From positions 124,001 through 188,000 of the forward strand of contig CAWAHD010000005.1 of assembly GCA_963781785.1 (NCBI GenBank): a stretch of DNA of 64,000 bases, in the 5' to 3' direction. The position numbers and the translations under genes are program-made. Below the pieces are notes generated by a model, which worked only from the letters and a program-made list of their open reading frames with translations, was not told where the DNA came from and did not search any database. Below are positions 29,348-38,630 of this stretch, in pieces (position 1 is the stretch's first letter; each line of letters opens with the position of its first letter). This DNA is from CAWAHD01 sp963781785 (GTDB lineage: Bacteria > Planctomycetota > Planctomycetia > Isosphaerales > Isosphaeraceae).

Positions 29348-31015
29348 ATGCTCGATGCCGATTCGACGCCGGAGCAGAGAACGATCATGCTCCTGTTCGA
29401 TGAGCAGCTTGCGCGAACCCCCGAAGCGATCGCCCTCGTGTTCGCCGGGCAGGAACTCAGTTACCGTGAGCTCGATGTCCGGGTGAATCAACTGGCGCAA
29501 CATCTTCAGCACCTAGGCGTTGGACCGGAGTCTCTCGTCGGGGTGTTCACGGATCGCTCGCTCGAGATGGTGGTTGCGCTCCTGGCAACTCTCCGCGCCG
29601 GCGGTGCGTACGTGCCGCTCGATCCCGCGTATCCGCCCGAGCGGATCACCTTCGTGGTCGAAGATTCCGGGGCCTCCGTCGTCCTCACAACCGAGCGCGA
29701 CCGCGCACGCTTGCCCGCGCTCGCGGCTTGCATCGTCTCGCTCGACGGCGAAGCCAGGGCAATCGGGAATCGAGCCCCGGGCTCGGTATCCTGCCCTGCG
29801 ACTGGCCAGAACCTGGCGTACGTCATTTACACCTCTGGCTCGACGGGTCAGCCCAAGGGTGTCATGATCGAGCACCAGAGCGTGCTCTCGTTCTTCCGTG
29901 CCATGGACCGCGTTCTCGGGACCGAGCCGGGAGTCTGGCTGGCCGTGACCAGCATCTCCTTCGACATTTCGGTTCTCGAGCTGTTCTGGACTCTGACGCG
30001 TGGCTTCAAGGTCGTCATCCACGGCGGCGAAGGCACGCACACGATCGCGGCGGAAATCGCCCGCCATGGCGTCACTCACTTCCAGTCAACACCGTCGCTG
30101 GCGCGCATGCTGGCGACGGACCCAGGTTCGCTGGCCGCTCTGCGCTCGGTGAAGTATCTCCTCTTGGGTGGGGAAGCATTACCCGCCTCGCTTTTGAGCG
30201 CGATCGGGCGTGCGGAGGCCGGCAATATCTACAACATGTACGGACCCACCGAAACGACCGTCTGGTCGACGGTCTATCGCATTCCGCTCGCGACGGAACC
30301 GCGAACCAGTATTCCCATTGGTCAGCCGCTGGCGAACACGCAGGTCTACGTCCTCGATCCCCAGCTACAGCCCGTGGAAGCCGGAGATCCGGGCGAGCTG
30401 TTTCTGGGTGGGCTGGGTGTGGCTCGCGGTTACTGGAATCGCCCGGCCCTCACTGCCAAGCGCTTCCTGGCTGATCCGTTCGAGAGCGGGGGCCGCATCT
30501 ACAAGACGGGTGACGTTGTCCGCTGTCTGCCCGAGGGGGATCTCGAATTCCTCGGCCGCGTCGACTTCCAGGTCAAGCTTCGGGGATACCGGATCGAGCT
30601 CGGCGAGATCGAAGCGGTACTCGAACAACAGCCCGAAGTACGCCAGGCCGTTGTTGTCGCGCGCGAGGATCGCCCGGGCGACACGCGGCTCGTTGCCTAC
30701 ATCGTTCCGAACGGGGAGAACTCAGCGACCTCGCACGCGCTGCGTGCCGCGCTTCAGTCAAAGCTCCCCGAATTCATGGTGCCTTCGCACTTTGTCTTGC
30801 TCCCTCGTTTACCGCTGACATCCAACGGAAAAATCGATCGGAATGCGTTGCCGCCCGCTTTCGGTGCCGGCGATATTCCGGAGCCTGCGACGTCGGCTGA
30901 CCTTGGCCCACAGACGGAGATCGAACGCACCATCGTCAAGGTGTGGACCGAAGCGCTCGGCGTGGCGAGTATCGACCGCAACGAGAACATCTTCGATCTG
31001 GCGCAACCTCGCTGA
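29348..31015 (+). CDS. Hybrid NRPS-PKS, part 1: adenylation domain and start of PCP
   Basis: The assembly line starts directly with an adenylation domain, with no condensation domain, as in a loading module. ATG 29348 or GTG 29312 can serve as start; neither has a clear ribosome-binding site. Core motifs are complete: LSYRELDVRVNQLA, YVIYTSGSTGQPKG, MYGPTETTVWST, YKTGDVVRCLPEGDLEFLGR and the terminal Lys in SNGKIDRNALP. Aligning by eye with GrsA gives the pocket code D-I-L-Q-L-G-M-V-W-K, one or two changes from the glycine code DILQLGLIWK. The carrier domain starts (NENIFDL) and is cut by a frame break near 31005. Confidence 0.9.
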   Translation: MLDADSTPEQRTIMLLFDEQLARTPEAIALVFAGQELSYRELDVRVNQLAQHLQHLGVGPESLVGVFTDRSLEMVVALLATLRAGGAYVPLDPAYPPERITFVVEDSGASVVLTTERDRARLPALAACIVSLDGEARAIGNRAPGSVSCPATGQNLAYVIYTSGSTGQPKGVMIEHQSVLSFFRAMDRVLGTEPGVWLAVTSISFDISVLELFWTLTRGFKVVIHGGEGTHTIAAEIARHGVTHFQSTPSLARMLATDPGSLAALRSVKYLLLGGEALPASLLSAIGRAEAGNIYNMYGPTETTVWSTVYRIPLATEPRTSIPIGQPLANTQVYVLDPQLQPVEAGDPGELFLGGLGVARGYWNRPALTAKRFLADPFESGGRIYKTGDVVRCLPEGDLEFLGRVDFQVKLRGYRIELGEIEAVLEQQPEVRQAVVVAREDRPGDTRLVAYIVPNGENSATSHALRAALQSKLPEFMVPSHFVLLPRLPLTSNGKIDRNALPPAFGAGDIPEPATSADLGPQTEIERTIVKVWTEALGVASIDRNENIFDLAQPR

Positions 31016-34000
31016 TGGTGCCCGAAGTCCAGATCGAGCTGCAGCGGCGGCTGAATCGAGAGATTCCCTTGGTTGACCTCTTCGAGTTTCATACCGTGAG
31101 TGCTCTGGCCGCGCACCTGGCCGGAAGCGTCGTGGTGCCGCGCGTGTCGAACCGCGCAGCGCCGACTTGCGGCGCAGAATCATCAGGGGGCGTCATGAAG
31201 AATTCTGCGATTGCCATCGTCGGTATGGCGGGGCGATTTCCCGGGGCTCGCAATATCGACGAGTTCTGGCGAAATCTGCGCGACGGCGTCGAGTCGATCC
31301 GGCCCCTCTCGGATCGAGAGCTTCTCGCTGCCGGAGCCAGTTCGGACGAGCTGGCACACCCCGAATACGTCAAGGCCGCGGCCGTCCTGGATGACGTCGA
31401 TCAGTTCGACGCATCGTTCTTCGGATTCAGCCCGAGGGACGCGTCGATCATGGATCCTCAGCATCGTCATTTCCTGGAATGCGCTTGGGAGGCCGTCGAA
31501 AACGCAGGGCACCCGCCCGAGAGCTTTCCCGGATCGATCGGCGTCTTCGCCGGGTCCGGGATGAACGCCTACATGATGCACAACCTGCTCAACAACCGCC
31601 GCTTGATGGAAAGCGCCGGGCTGTTTCTGATCCGGCAGTCCGGCAACGACAAAGACGTTCTGGCCACGCGCGTGTCCTATCAACTGGACTTGCGCGGGCC
31701 CAGTATGAGCGTGCAGACGGCCTGCTCCACTTCGCTCGTGGCCGTCCACCTCGCCTGCCAGAGTCTACTCAACTGCGAGTGCGACATGGCGCTGGCCGGC
31801 GGCGTCACCATCGAGATTCCCCATGCGCGTGGATACATCTATCGCGAGGGCGAGATTCTCTCTCGCGACGGACACTGCCGGGCCTTCGATGCTGCCTCCA
31901 GTGGAACGGTTTTTTCGAGCGGCGTCGGCATCGTTGTGCTGCGTCGGCTCGAGGATGCGATCGACGACCATGACACGATCCACGCCGTCATCCTGGGGTT
32001 GGCCGTGAATAACGACGGCCAGCGCAAGGTGGGATATCTCGCGCCGAGCGTTGCTGGTCAGGCCGAGGTGATCGCCGAGGCGCTGGGCGTTGCCGGGGCC
32101 TCCGCGGATAGCGTCACTTACGTGGAGACCCACGGCACCGGCACTCTCGTCGGCGACCCGATCGAGATCAAGGGTCTCACGCAGGCGTTTGGCGAAACGA
32201 CCAATCGTAAGGGCTATTGTGCCATCGGATCGCTCAAGACGAACGTGGGCCATCTGGACACGGCCGCCGGGGTCGCCGGACTCATCAAGACCGTGCTGGC
32301 ACTCAAACACCGTCAACTGCCCGCCAGCCTGCACTTCCATGACCCGAATCCTCAGATCGATTTTCAAAATACCCCTTTCTATGTCAACCGATCGCTCACC
32401 GATTGGAAGTCCGCGAGCGGTCCGCGCCGCGCCGGGGTGACGTCTCTGGGAATCGGCGGCACCAATGCACACGTCGTGCTTGAAGAAGCGCCCCAACCGG
32501 TTCGTCCGGAACCGACTCGGCCGTTCCAGTTGATCCCGCTGTCGGCGAAGACCGAGTCCGCGCTCGGGCGCGCCACCGAGAGACTTGCGGCCCATCTCCG
32601 CGACAATTCCCCCTTGAGGCTCGCGGATGTCGCCTTCACATGCCAGGCGGGTCGAAAAGCATTCGCGCAGAGACGCTTCGCGGTGGCGAGCAATATTGCA
32701 GAAGCCGCCAGCATCCTGGCCGCGGAAGCCAGGCCGGGCTTTTCGGGCTCGGCGCCCTCATCTGGTTCCCCGTCGGTCGTGTTCTTGTTCTCCGGCCAGG
32801 GCTCTCAGTACCCGAACATGGGCGCCCAGCTCTATGAAACCGAGCCGGTTTTCCGCGCTTGCCTTGATACGTGCGCGGACCGGTTTCTGGGGCACCTCGG
32901 TCTGGATCTGCGCACGGTTCTGTACCCGGCCGCCGAGAATTCTGCCGCGGCCGCCGAGCAGTTGAATCGCACGAGCATCACGCAGCCGGCGCTCTTCTCA
33001 TTCGAATACGCGCTGGCGCAGTGGTGGATGGCGCACGGCGTTTTACCGGAGGCGATGGTTGGGCACAGCATCGGCGAATACGTCGCGGCGTGCATCGCCG
33101 GCGTGCTCTCGCTTGAAGATGCGATCGCCATCACCGCCGTGCGCGGCCGGTTGATGCAGGATTGTGCGCCTGGCTCGATGCTCGCCGTCGAGCTCTCGCG
33201 GGATCAGCTCATGCTCGTGCTGCCGGCGGATCTCTCGGTCGCGGCTTGCAACGCGCCCGACCAATGCGTCGTTTCCGGACCTTTGAATGCGATCGCGGAG
33301 ATGGAGCAGAGACTGACAAAGCAGGGCATCACGTGCCACCGGCTGCGAACCTCCCATGCTTTCCATTCCTCGATGATGGACCCGATTCTGGCGCCGTTCA
33401 TCGCGCAGATGCGTCGTGTCACGCTCCGGCCGCCGCAGGTTCCGTTTCTGTCCAATTATACCGGCACCTGGATCAAAGCCGCGGAAGCGACCGATCCCGA
33501 ATACTGGGCACTGCATCTGCGCAACACGGTACGGTTCTCGGATTGCGTTGCCGAGCTGTGTCGCCAGCCTGACCGCGTGATGCTCGAAGTCGGTCCGGGC
33601 CAGACGCTCGCTGCCCTGGTCCGGCAGCAGGCAGGCACGAGCGACGCAGCCAGAGCACCCAGGGTGTTTTCCTCGTCGCGGCGACGCGAGGACACCAGCC
33701 ACGACACGGCTTTCCTGTTGAAAACGCTCGGGCAGCTCTGGATTGGCGGCCAGACAGTGGACTGGTCCGCGCTGCACGCGGGCGAAGCCGTCACGCGCAT
33801 TCCATTGCCCACTTATCCATTCGAGCACCGGCGATTCTGGATCGACCCCGACAACGCAGCGTCGCCGAGCGATCCCGAACGACTTTCGTCGTCACTGGCA
33901 TCGGGCGCGGTCACAGAAGCCGCGCGCGATGAGAAGCGGAACGGCGAGAGTCTGGACCACGAGAGCATCGATCGGTGGTTCTATCAGCGTCGCTGGAACC

Positions 34001-34113
34001 GTACCGAGCAGCCGGCCGCTCTGCGGCTGGCGCCTTCGTGCTGGATGGTCTTTCTGGATTCGAGCGGATTGGGCGAGCAGGTCGCGCGTCAGTCTACGAG
34101 GCTCGGGTCATGA
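31006..34113 (+). CDS. Hybrid NRPS-PKS, part 2: PCP, ketosynthase and acyltransferase
   Basis: The frame resumes with the carrier Ser in GATSLMVPEVQIELQRR. A ketosynthase follows, starting IAIVGMAGRFPGARNIDEFW, with the catalytic Cys in VQTACSTSLVAVH and the two His in VETHGTGTLVGDP and KTNVGHLDTAAG. The acyltransferase has the FSGQGSQYPNMG loop, the catalytic Ser in VGHSIGEYVAAC and the HAFHSSMMD motif. GHSIGE plus HAFH indicates malonyl-CoA. The post-AT linker (RIPLPTYPFEHRRFWID) is standard. It condenses the predicted glycyl starter with a malonyl unit. The frame breaks near 34090 in the ketoreductase structural part. Confidence 0.9.
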   Translation, partial: TSLMVPEVQIELQRRLNREIPLVDLFEFHTVSALAAHLAGSVVVPRVSNRAAPTCGAESSGGVMKNSAIAIVGMAGRFPGARNIDEFWRNLRDGVESIRPLSDRELLAAGASSDELAHPEYVKAAAVLDDVDQFDASFFGFSPRDASIMDPQHRHFLECAWEAVENAGHPPESFPGSIGVFAGSGMNAYMMHNLLNNRRLMESAGLFLIRQSGNDKDVLATRVSYQLDLRGPSMSVQTACSTSLVAVHLACQSLLNCECDMALAGGVTIEIPHARGYIYREGEILSRDGHCRAFDAASSGTVFSSGVGIVVLRRLEDAIDDHDTIHAVILGLAVNNDGQRKVGYLAPSVAGQAEVIAEALGVAGASADSVTYVETHGTGTLVGDPIEIKGLTQAFGETTNRKGYCAIGSLKTNVGHLDTAAGVAGLIKTVLALKHRQLPASLHFHDPNPQIDFQNTPFYVNRSLTDWKSASGPRRAGVTSLGIGGTNAHVVLEEAPQPVRPEPTRPFQLIPLSAKTESALGRATERLAAHLRDNSPLRLADVAFTCQAGRKAFAQRRFAVASNIAEAASILAAEARPGFSGSAPSSGSPSVVFLFSGQGSQYPNMGAQLYETEPVFRACLDTCADRFLGHLGLDLRTVLYPAAENSAAAAEQLNRTSITQPALFSFEYALAQWWMAHGVLPEAMVGHSIGEYVAACIAGVLSLEDAIAITAVRGRLMQDCAPGSMLAVELSRDQLMLVLPADLSVAACNAPDQCVVSGPLNAIAEMEQRLTKQGITCHRLRTSHAFHSSMMDPILAPFIAQMRRVTLRPPQVPFLSNYTGTWIKAAEATDPEYWALHLRNTVRFSDCVAELCRQPDRVMLEVGPGQTLAALVRQQAGTSDAARAPRVFSSSRRREDTSHDTAFLLKTLGQLWIGGQTVDWSALHAGEAVTRIPLPTYPFEHRRFWIDPDNAASPSDPERLSSSLASGAVTEAARDEKRNGESLDHESIDRWFYQRRWNRTEQPAALRLAPSCWMVFLDSSGLGEQVARQSTRLGS

Positions 34114-34762
34114 CGTCATCCTGGTAACACCCGGCGGCCGCTACCAGCGAACCGGCCGCAAGAAATACACGATCCGGCCCGGAGTCCGCGCCGATTACGA
34201 CGATCTGCTGGCAGACCTGGTCAAACGAAAAACAACACCGCAACGAATGATCCATCTCTGGTCCATTCCGGCAGAACCTTCCCGGTTATCTCTGGAAGAC
34301 AAGCTTGATCTCAGCTTCTTTAGCCTCTTGTTCCTGGCCCAGGCAATCGGCGACCAGGACATGACGGGCGTCGATATTGCGGTGGTCTCCGATCGCCTCC
34401 ACTCTGTTCTCGGCGAGCCGGTCTTGAATCCTGTGTCTGCGACCCTCTTGGGTCCGACCAGGGTGATTCCGAAAGAGTTATCGGAGATCACGTGTCGCAA
34501 CATCGACGTCGACCTGACCTCCGGTGGAGCTGCGCAACTGGCCGGTCAGATCGTCTCGGAACAGCTTGCGCCATTCGACGAATCCGTTGTTGCGCTCCGT
34601 CGGGGGGAGAGATGGACCGAGAGTCTGGAGCGTCGGGAGCTTCACGTGACTTCGAGCCTGAGCCGATTCCGGCAGAAGGGTGTGTACCTGATCACAGGCG
34701 CGCTCGGCGATCTGGCTCTGGTGATTGGTGAGGAGCTGTGCGCGAGTACGAGGCCCGGCTAA
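34086..34762 (+). CDS. Hybrid NRPS-PKS, part 3: ketoreductase structural subdomain
   Basis: This frame continues the ketoreductase: GHDVILVTPGGRYQR, MIHLWSIPAEPSRL and RRGERWTESLERRELHV form the catalytically silent half. The NADPH loop opens with GVYLITGALGDLALVIGEEL. The consensus here is TGGxGxxG, and the last Gly position is Ala. The frame breaks again near 34738, within the first helix after the loop. No independent ribosome-binding site or start supports this as a separate gene; it is read as part of the single hybrid enzyme. Confidence 0.75.
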
Positions 34763-35088
34763 TCCTGCTGGCGCGCACGCCATTCCCGCCCGAACAGGAA
34801 TGGAAGATCGCACTCGATGATGCCGGCACACCAGCTCGGCTCAAGCAGCGGATCCGCAAGCTGATCGAGCTGAAGTCACTGGGCGCGGAGGTGCTCGTCA
34901 CGACAGGTGACGTTTGTAGCCGCGACGACGTCCGACGGGCGATCGACCTTGGAATCGAGCGATTCGGCCCGCTCCACGGGGTGATCCACGCGGCGGGCGT
35001 GATTGACGACGGTCCTCTCCAGACGAAGTCGCCCGCGAAGCGCAGCTCGCGTTCTCGACCCCAAGGTCAAGGGGACACTCGTCCTTGA
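34738..35088 (+). CDS. Hybrid NRPS-PKS, part 4: ketoreductase central part
   Basis: A short frame carrying the middle of the ketoreductase Rossmann fold: EYEARLILLARTPFPPE, the acidic VLVTTGDVCSRDDVRRAI strand and FGPLHGVIHAAGVIDDGPLQ. These are the typical elements between the NADPH loop and the active site. The frame break near 35045 precedes the expected DPKVKGTLVLD segment. Kept separate only because the sequence as given shifts frame. Confidence 0.7.
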   Translation: MREYEARLILLARTPFPPEQEWKIALDDAGTPARLKQRIRKLIELKSLGAEVLVTTGDVCSRDDVRRAIDLGIERFGPLHGVIHAAGVIDDGPLQTKSPAKRSSRSRPQGQGDTRP

Positions 35089-37222
35089 CTCGGTGCTGCG
35101 GGATGTGACGAACGGCCCGATCCAGACGCAACCGCTGGATTTCTTGGCGCTGTTCTCCTCGGTGAGTTCCGTACTGGCGCCCGCCGGCCAGGTGGACTAC
35201 ACCGCGGCGAATGCGTTCCTCGATGCCTTTGCCGAAAGCCAGAACGGCGCCCCGGTTGTCGGGATCAACTGGGGGCCGTGGCGTGATGTCGGCATGGCGG
35301 CCCGGCTGTCGTCGACGCATCCGCTGATCAGCCGGCGCCTGATCGACACCGCCCACGAGATCGCCTGTTCATCCTCGCTGAGCTGCCAGAAGCACTGGGT
35401 GTTCGCGGAACACCGCATGACCTCGGGCAAGGCCGTGTTTCCCGGCACAGGCTACCTCGAGATGGCCTCCGCCGCTCTGTTCAATGGATCGTTCGAGCGC
35501 GGCGTCGAATTCGAGGACGTCTTTTTTCGCGCTCCGCTCGTTGCGGGTTGTGGTGAGACCAGAGCGATGCGGGTGGATCTGCACCGGGCCGAGAATGGAG
35601 CCTTTCGTTTCTCTCTCGGCGCACGCGAAGAGAAATGGATCGAGCACGCCTCAGGACAGATTGCCCGATGTCAACAGCTTCCACCCAGGGACCATGCTCT
35701 TGGTCAGATCGCTGCGCGGTGCCAATCACGCGTGCTGACCTTCGATCAGGAGCACCGGACCGAACAGGAAAAGTATTTCGAGTTCGGCCCACGGTGGCGA
35801 TGCCTGAAGGCGATACACTTCGGGGAAAACGAAGCGCTCGCCGAGCTGGAGCTGGCCGGTGAGTTCTCGGCAGATACCGCGGTCTACAATCTCCATCCCG
35901 CCCTCCTGGATCTTGCGACGGGCTCGGCCTTGTACTTGATCGACGGCTACGGGCGGTCGAGCTCGTTTTACTTCCCGATGTTTTATAAACGCGCCGTCAT
36001 CTATCGCCGGATTCCTGCGCGGTTCATGAGCCACATCCGTTCGCGCCAGAAAAACGAAGCCAGCCGGGATGTGGCGACCTTCGACATCACGCTGCTTGAC
36101 GACAAAGGGAGAGTACTCGCCGAAATTGAAGGGTTCTCGATGCGACAGGTTCGCGATCCGCGTGAATGGCTCGACGCGGTGGAGGCGAAAGCAGCGGCTT
36201 CGCCGGCATGGAATGAGCCTCCCCAGGATCGCCCGTCGCGAGGCATCGCACCCGATCTCGGTGCGCAGGCATTCACTCGCATTCTCTCATCGGGCGGGCC
36301 GTCCTCCGGAGTTTTTGTACTGCCCGAAGGTCCGGGGGCAATAACCTTGAGAGCCGAACCCACGGTCTCAACAGCGGAGCATAGTCGCTCGCCCGCGGAT
36401 CAGGTCGAGTCCGTTCTGGCGGAATGGTGGCAGGAAATGCTGGGATATGAGCATGTCGGGCTCGATGATGATTTCTTCGACCTCGGAGGCCACTCTCTGA
36501 TCGTCGTCCGGCTCTTCAGCAAGATCAAGAAAACCTACGGTATTGACTCCGACCTATCGACCGTGTTTGAGGCCCGCACAATCAGAAAGCTCGCTCAGCT
36601 CATTCGCCGGGCGAACAGTGAAACCCGCTCCAAGCCTTCGTCGGGTCGCGTGCTCATTCCGATTCAAGCCAAGGGAGCACGCGCCGCGCTTTATCTGATT
36701 GGTGGAATTGAGGGGACGATCGTCCATTACCCGAGACTGGCCTTCCATCTCGGAGAGGACCAGCCTGTCTACGGACTGATCCCTCGCGGTGTCGACGGGC
36801 GCGAACCGTACCACACTCGCGTGGAAGACATGGCGTCATATTATGTTGACGCCATCCGGAAGTTTCAGCCGGATGGACCCTATCACGTTGCGGGCCACTC
36901 ATTCGGCGGGATCGTGGCGTTCGAGGTGGCGCAGCAACTCACTGCTCAAGGACTCGCCGTCGGCCTTCTCGGGTTGTTTGACACGATTGAGTGGCGCTAC
37001 CTGGAAGAGGTCAGTATGTCGCTCAAGCCGCCGCCGGTCAGGCGCACATTTCTGACGCCTCTCCCGTTTCGGATCCGAGTTCGCGCTCGCCGTTCGGAGG
37101 CGAGATCCACTTGCACCTCTGCGGCAGTGCGTCAAGGACAAGACCTCGCGAGCGATCTCGTCGCTCTTTCACTGCGCTCGGTCGGCCGCTGCCACGCGCC
37201 TGGGAAACGGTGGCTGACGTGA
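35040..37222 (+). CDS. Hybrid NRPS-PKS, part 5: ketoreductase end, dehydratase, ACP, thioesterase
   Basis: The ketoreductase active site is present: FSSVSSVLAPAGQVDYTAAN gives the Ser, Tyr and Asn. A dehydratase follows rather than precedes it, with the His in FAEHRMTSGKAVFPGTGYLE and the Asp in NLHPALLDLATGSAL. A carrier protein (DDDFFDLGGHSLIVVRLFSK) and a type I thioesterase (YHVAGHSFGGIVAFEVAQQL) complete the line. The KR-DH order is unlike the usual KS-AT-DH-KR-ACP but is found in a subset of bacterial PKSs and in PfaA-type enzymes. The product would be a reduced, dehydrated glycine-malonate unit released by the thioesterase, unless the enzyme works iteratively. Confidence 0.85.
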
Positions 37223-37494
37223 ATTATAAAGCTGGCTCGAATTATCGGCCCAAGGTTTATCCGGCTACCTTGACTTTGTTTCGTTCGATTTCGAGACGAC
37301 CCATCGACGGCGACGATGAGTTCCTCGGCTGGGGCAGACTTGTCTCCGGAGGGATTGAAGTTCACCATATACCCGCCGACCATTACGACATCATCAAAGA
37401 GCCGGCCGTGCGAATCCTTGCCGAAAAAGTGCAGGAATGCCTGGACCGCGATCCCGCACATGCCAGTATGGACCTCCAGCTCGCCGAGGCGTGA
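37100..37494 (+). CDS. Hybrid NRPS-PKS, part 6: thioesterase C-terminal end
   Basis: After one or two frame breaks between about 37060 and 37200, the thioesterase ends in a third frame: LPRAWETVADVNYKAGSNYR, then YPATLTLFRS. The catalytic His follows in GGIEVHHIPADHYDIIKEP. The TGA at 37492-37494 ends the assembly line. The SDR gene on the other strand converges, with its stop 14 bases further on. Confidence 0.8.
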
Positions 37495-37507
37495 GGTACG
37501 CGTCATT

Positions 37508-38352
37508 CTAAGACCGCGACGTGCCCGCCAATTCCTCGCTGACCTGCCAGAGTCGCGCCCGGCGGCGCCATCCTGCGACTGTGGTGAGCTGGCCGCCGGC
37601 TTCTCCTTGACGAAATAGCGCCCGGAGATCCCGTCGACCTCTGGCGAGGATGCCAGAAAAATCGACGTTCGGGCCCCCTCCTCCGGGGAGAGTGCGATCA
37701 GGTCGGCAGCCCGGCGCAACAGCCAGCCCACGGCGCCCCGCTCCCGGAAGATGGTCGTGCGCACAAAGCCCGGGTGCAGGCAGTTGGCCGTCACTCCCGA
37801 CCCCTCGAGCCGCCGCGCAAGCTCATTGGTAAACAAGATATTAGCCAGCTTCGACTGTTGATACGCTCTCCAGCCCCGGTAGCGCGTTTTCCCCTGGATG
37901 TCGTCAAAGTTGATCGACACACCCTTGTGAGCGTCGGAGGCGACGTTGACGACCCGCGCCGGCTTGCTGGCTTTGAGCAAGTCCAGCAAAAGGTTGGTCA
38001 GGACGAAATAGGAGAGGTGGTTGAGCGCCAGGGTCATCTCGATGCCGTCGGCGGTCTCTCGGCGGCTCAAGAAGATTCCGCCAGCGTTGTTGACCAGCAC
38101 GTCAAGACGAGGGAATCGCTCGCGAACCTGGTCCGCCAGGCGACGAAGGTCGGCCAGCGACGACAGGTCGGCCACCAATGACTCGGCCGAGCCAGCCGGG
38201 CTCTGGGCCTTGATTTCGGCCAGGGCTGTGGCGCATCGTTCCGGAGATCGGCCCACGATGACGACGTGTTGGCCGCGCCGGGCCAGCTCACGGGCCGTCA
38301 CCTGGCCGATTCCCGCGGTGGCTCCCGTGACAAGGCAGACCTTTCCCGCCAT
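37508..38352 (-). CDS. Short-chain dehydrogenase/reductase (retinol dehydrogenase-like), one frame break
   Basis: A classical SDR of about 280 residues. The NAD(P) loop is CLVTGATAGIGQVTARELAR. Further motifs are LDVLVNNAGGIFL, the Ser in VVNVASDAHKG and the active-site YxxxK in YQQSKLANILFTNELARRL. A frame break near 37555 is inferred because the other frame yields the typical end RLWQVSEELAG and a stop at 37508, whereas the unbroken frame runs on 120 residues of unlikely sequence. It reduces or oxidises alcohols or ketones; the substrate is unknown. It converges on the NRPS-PKS and could, but need not, act on its product. Confidence 0.85.
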
Positions 38353-38469
38353 CGAGGCTCCTCGCGCCCTCTGGGGCGCCCTCCGTCAGGGATCGCGGTG
38401 AACGGTTTTTAGTGAAAACGCCGGAACGCAAACCGCGATATACACTGCACCCAATTCGCCCGGGGTGCT

Positions 38470-38598
38470 CTACCGCACCCATTCGCCGCGGTGGGCCAGG
38501 ACCGCCTGGCCGGCATGGACCTCGATTGCTCCGCCCTCATGCTCGACGCGCGGCATTCCCTCGAGCACAATGGTGTATCTCGCCTCCGACGAGGCTAA
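38470..38598 (-). pseudogene. Cupin-domain C-terminal remnant
   Basis: The minus strand reads RYTIVLEGMPRVEHEGGAIE and continues VHAGQAVLAHRGEWVR to a stop at 38470. This resembles the second half of a small cupin beta-barrel. No start codon or N-terminal half is present; an in-frame stop lies just upstream and the sequence runs into the mgtE start. It is interpreted as a truncated remnant. Confidence 0.35.
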
Positions 38599-38630
38599 TG
38601 AGCAGCCACTCCGAGGTCAAGGGATGAGCC

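Noticed and set aside
38402..38630. M-box magnesium riboswitch before mgtE
   Set aside because: The stretch contains a cupin-like coding remnant on the other strand and no recognisable M-box pairing.
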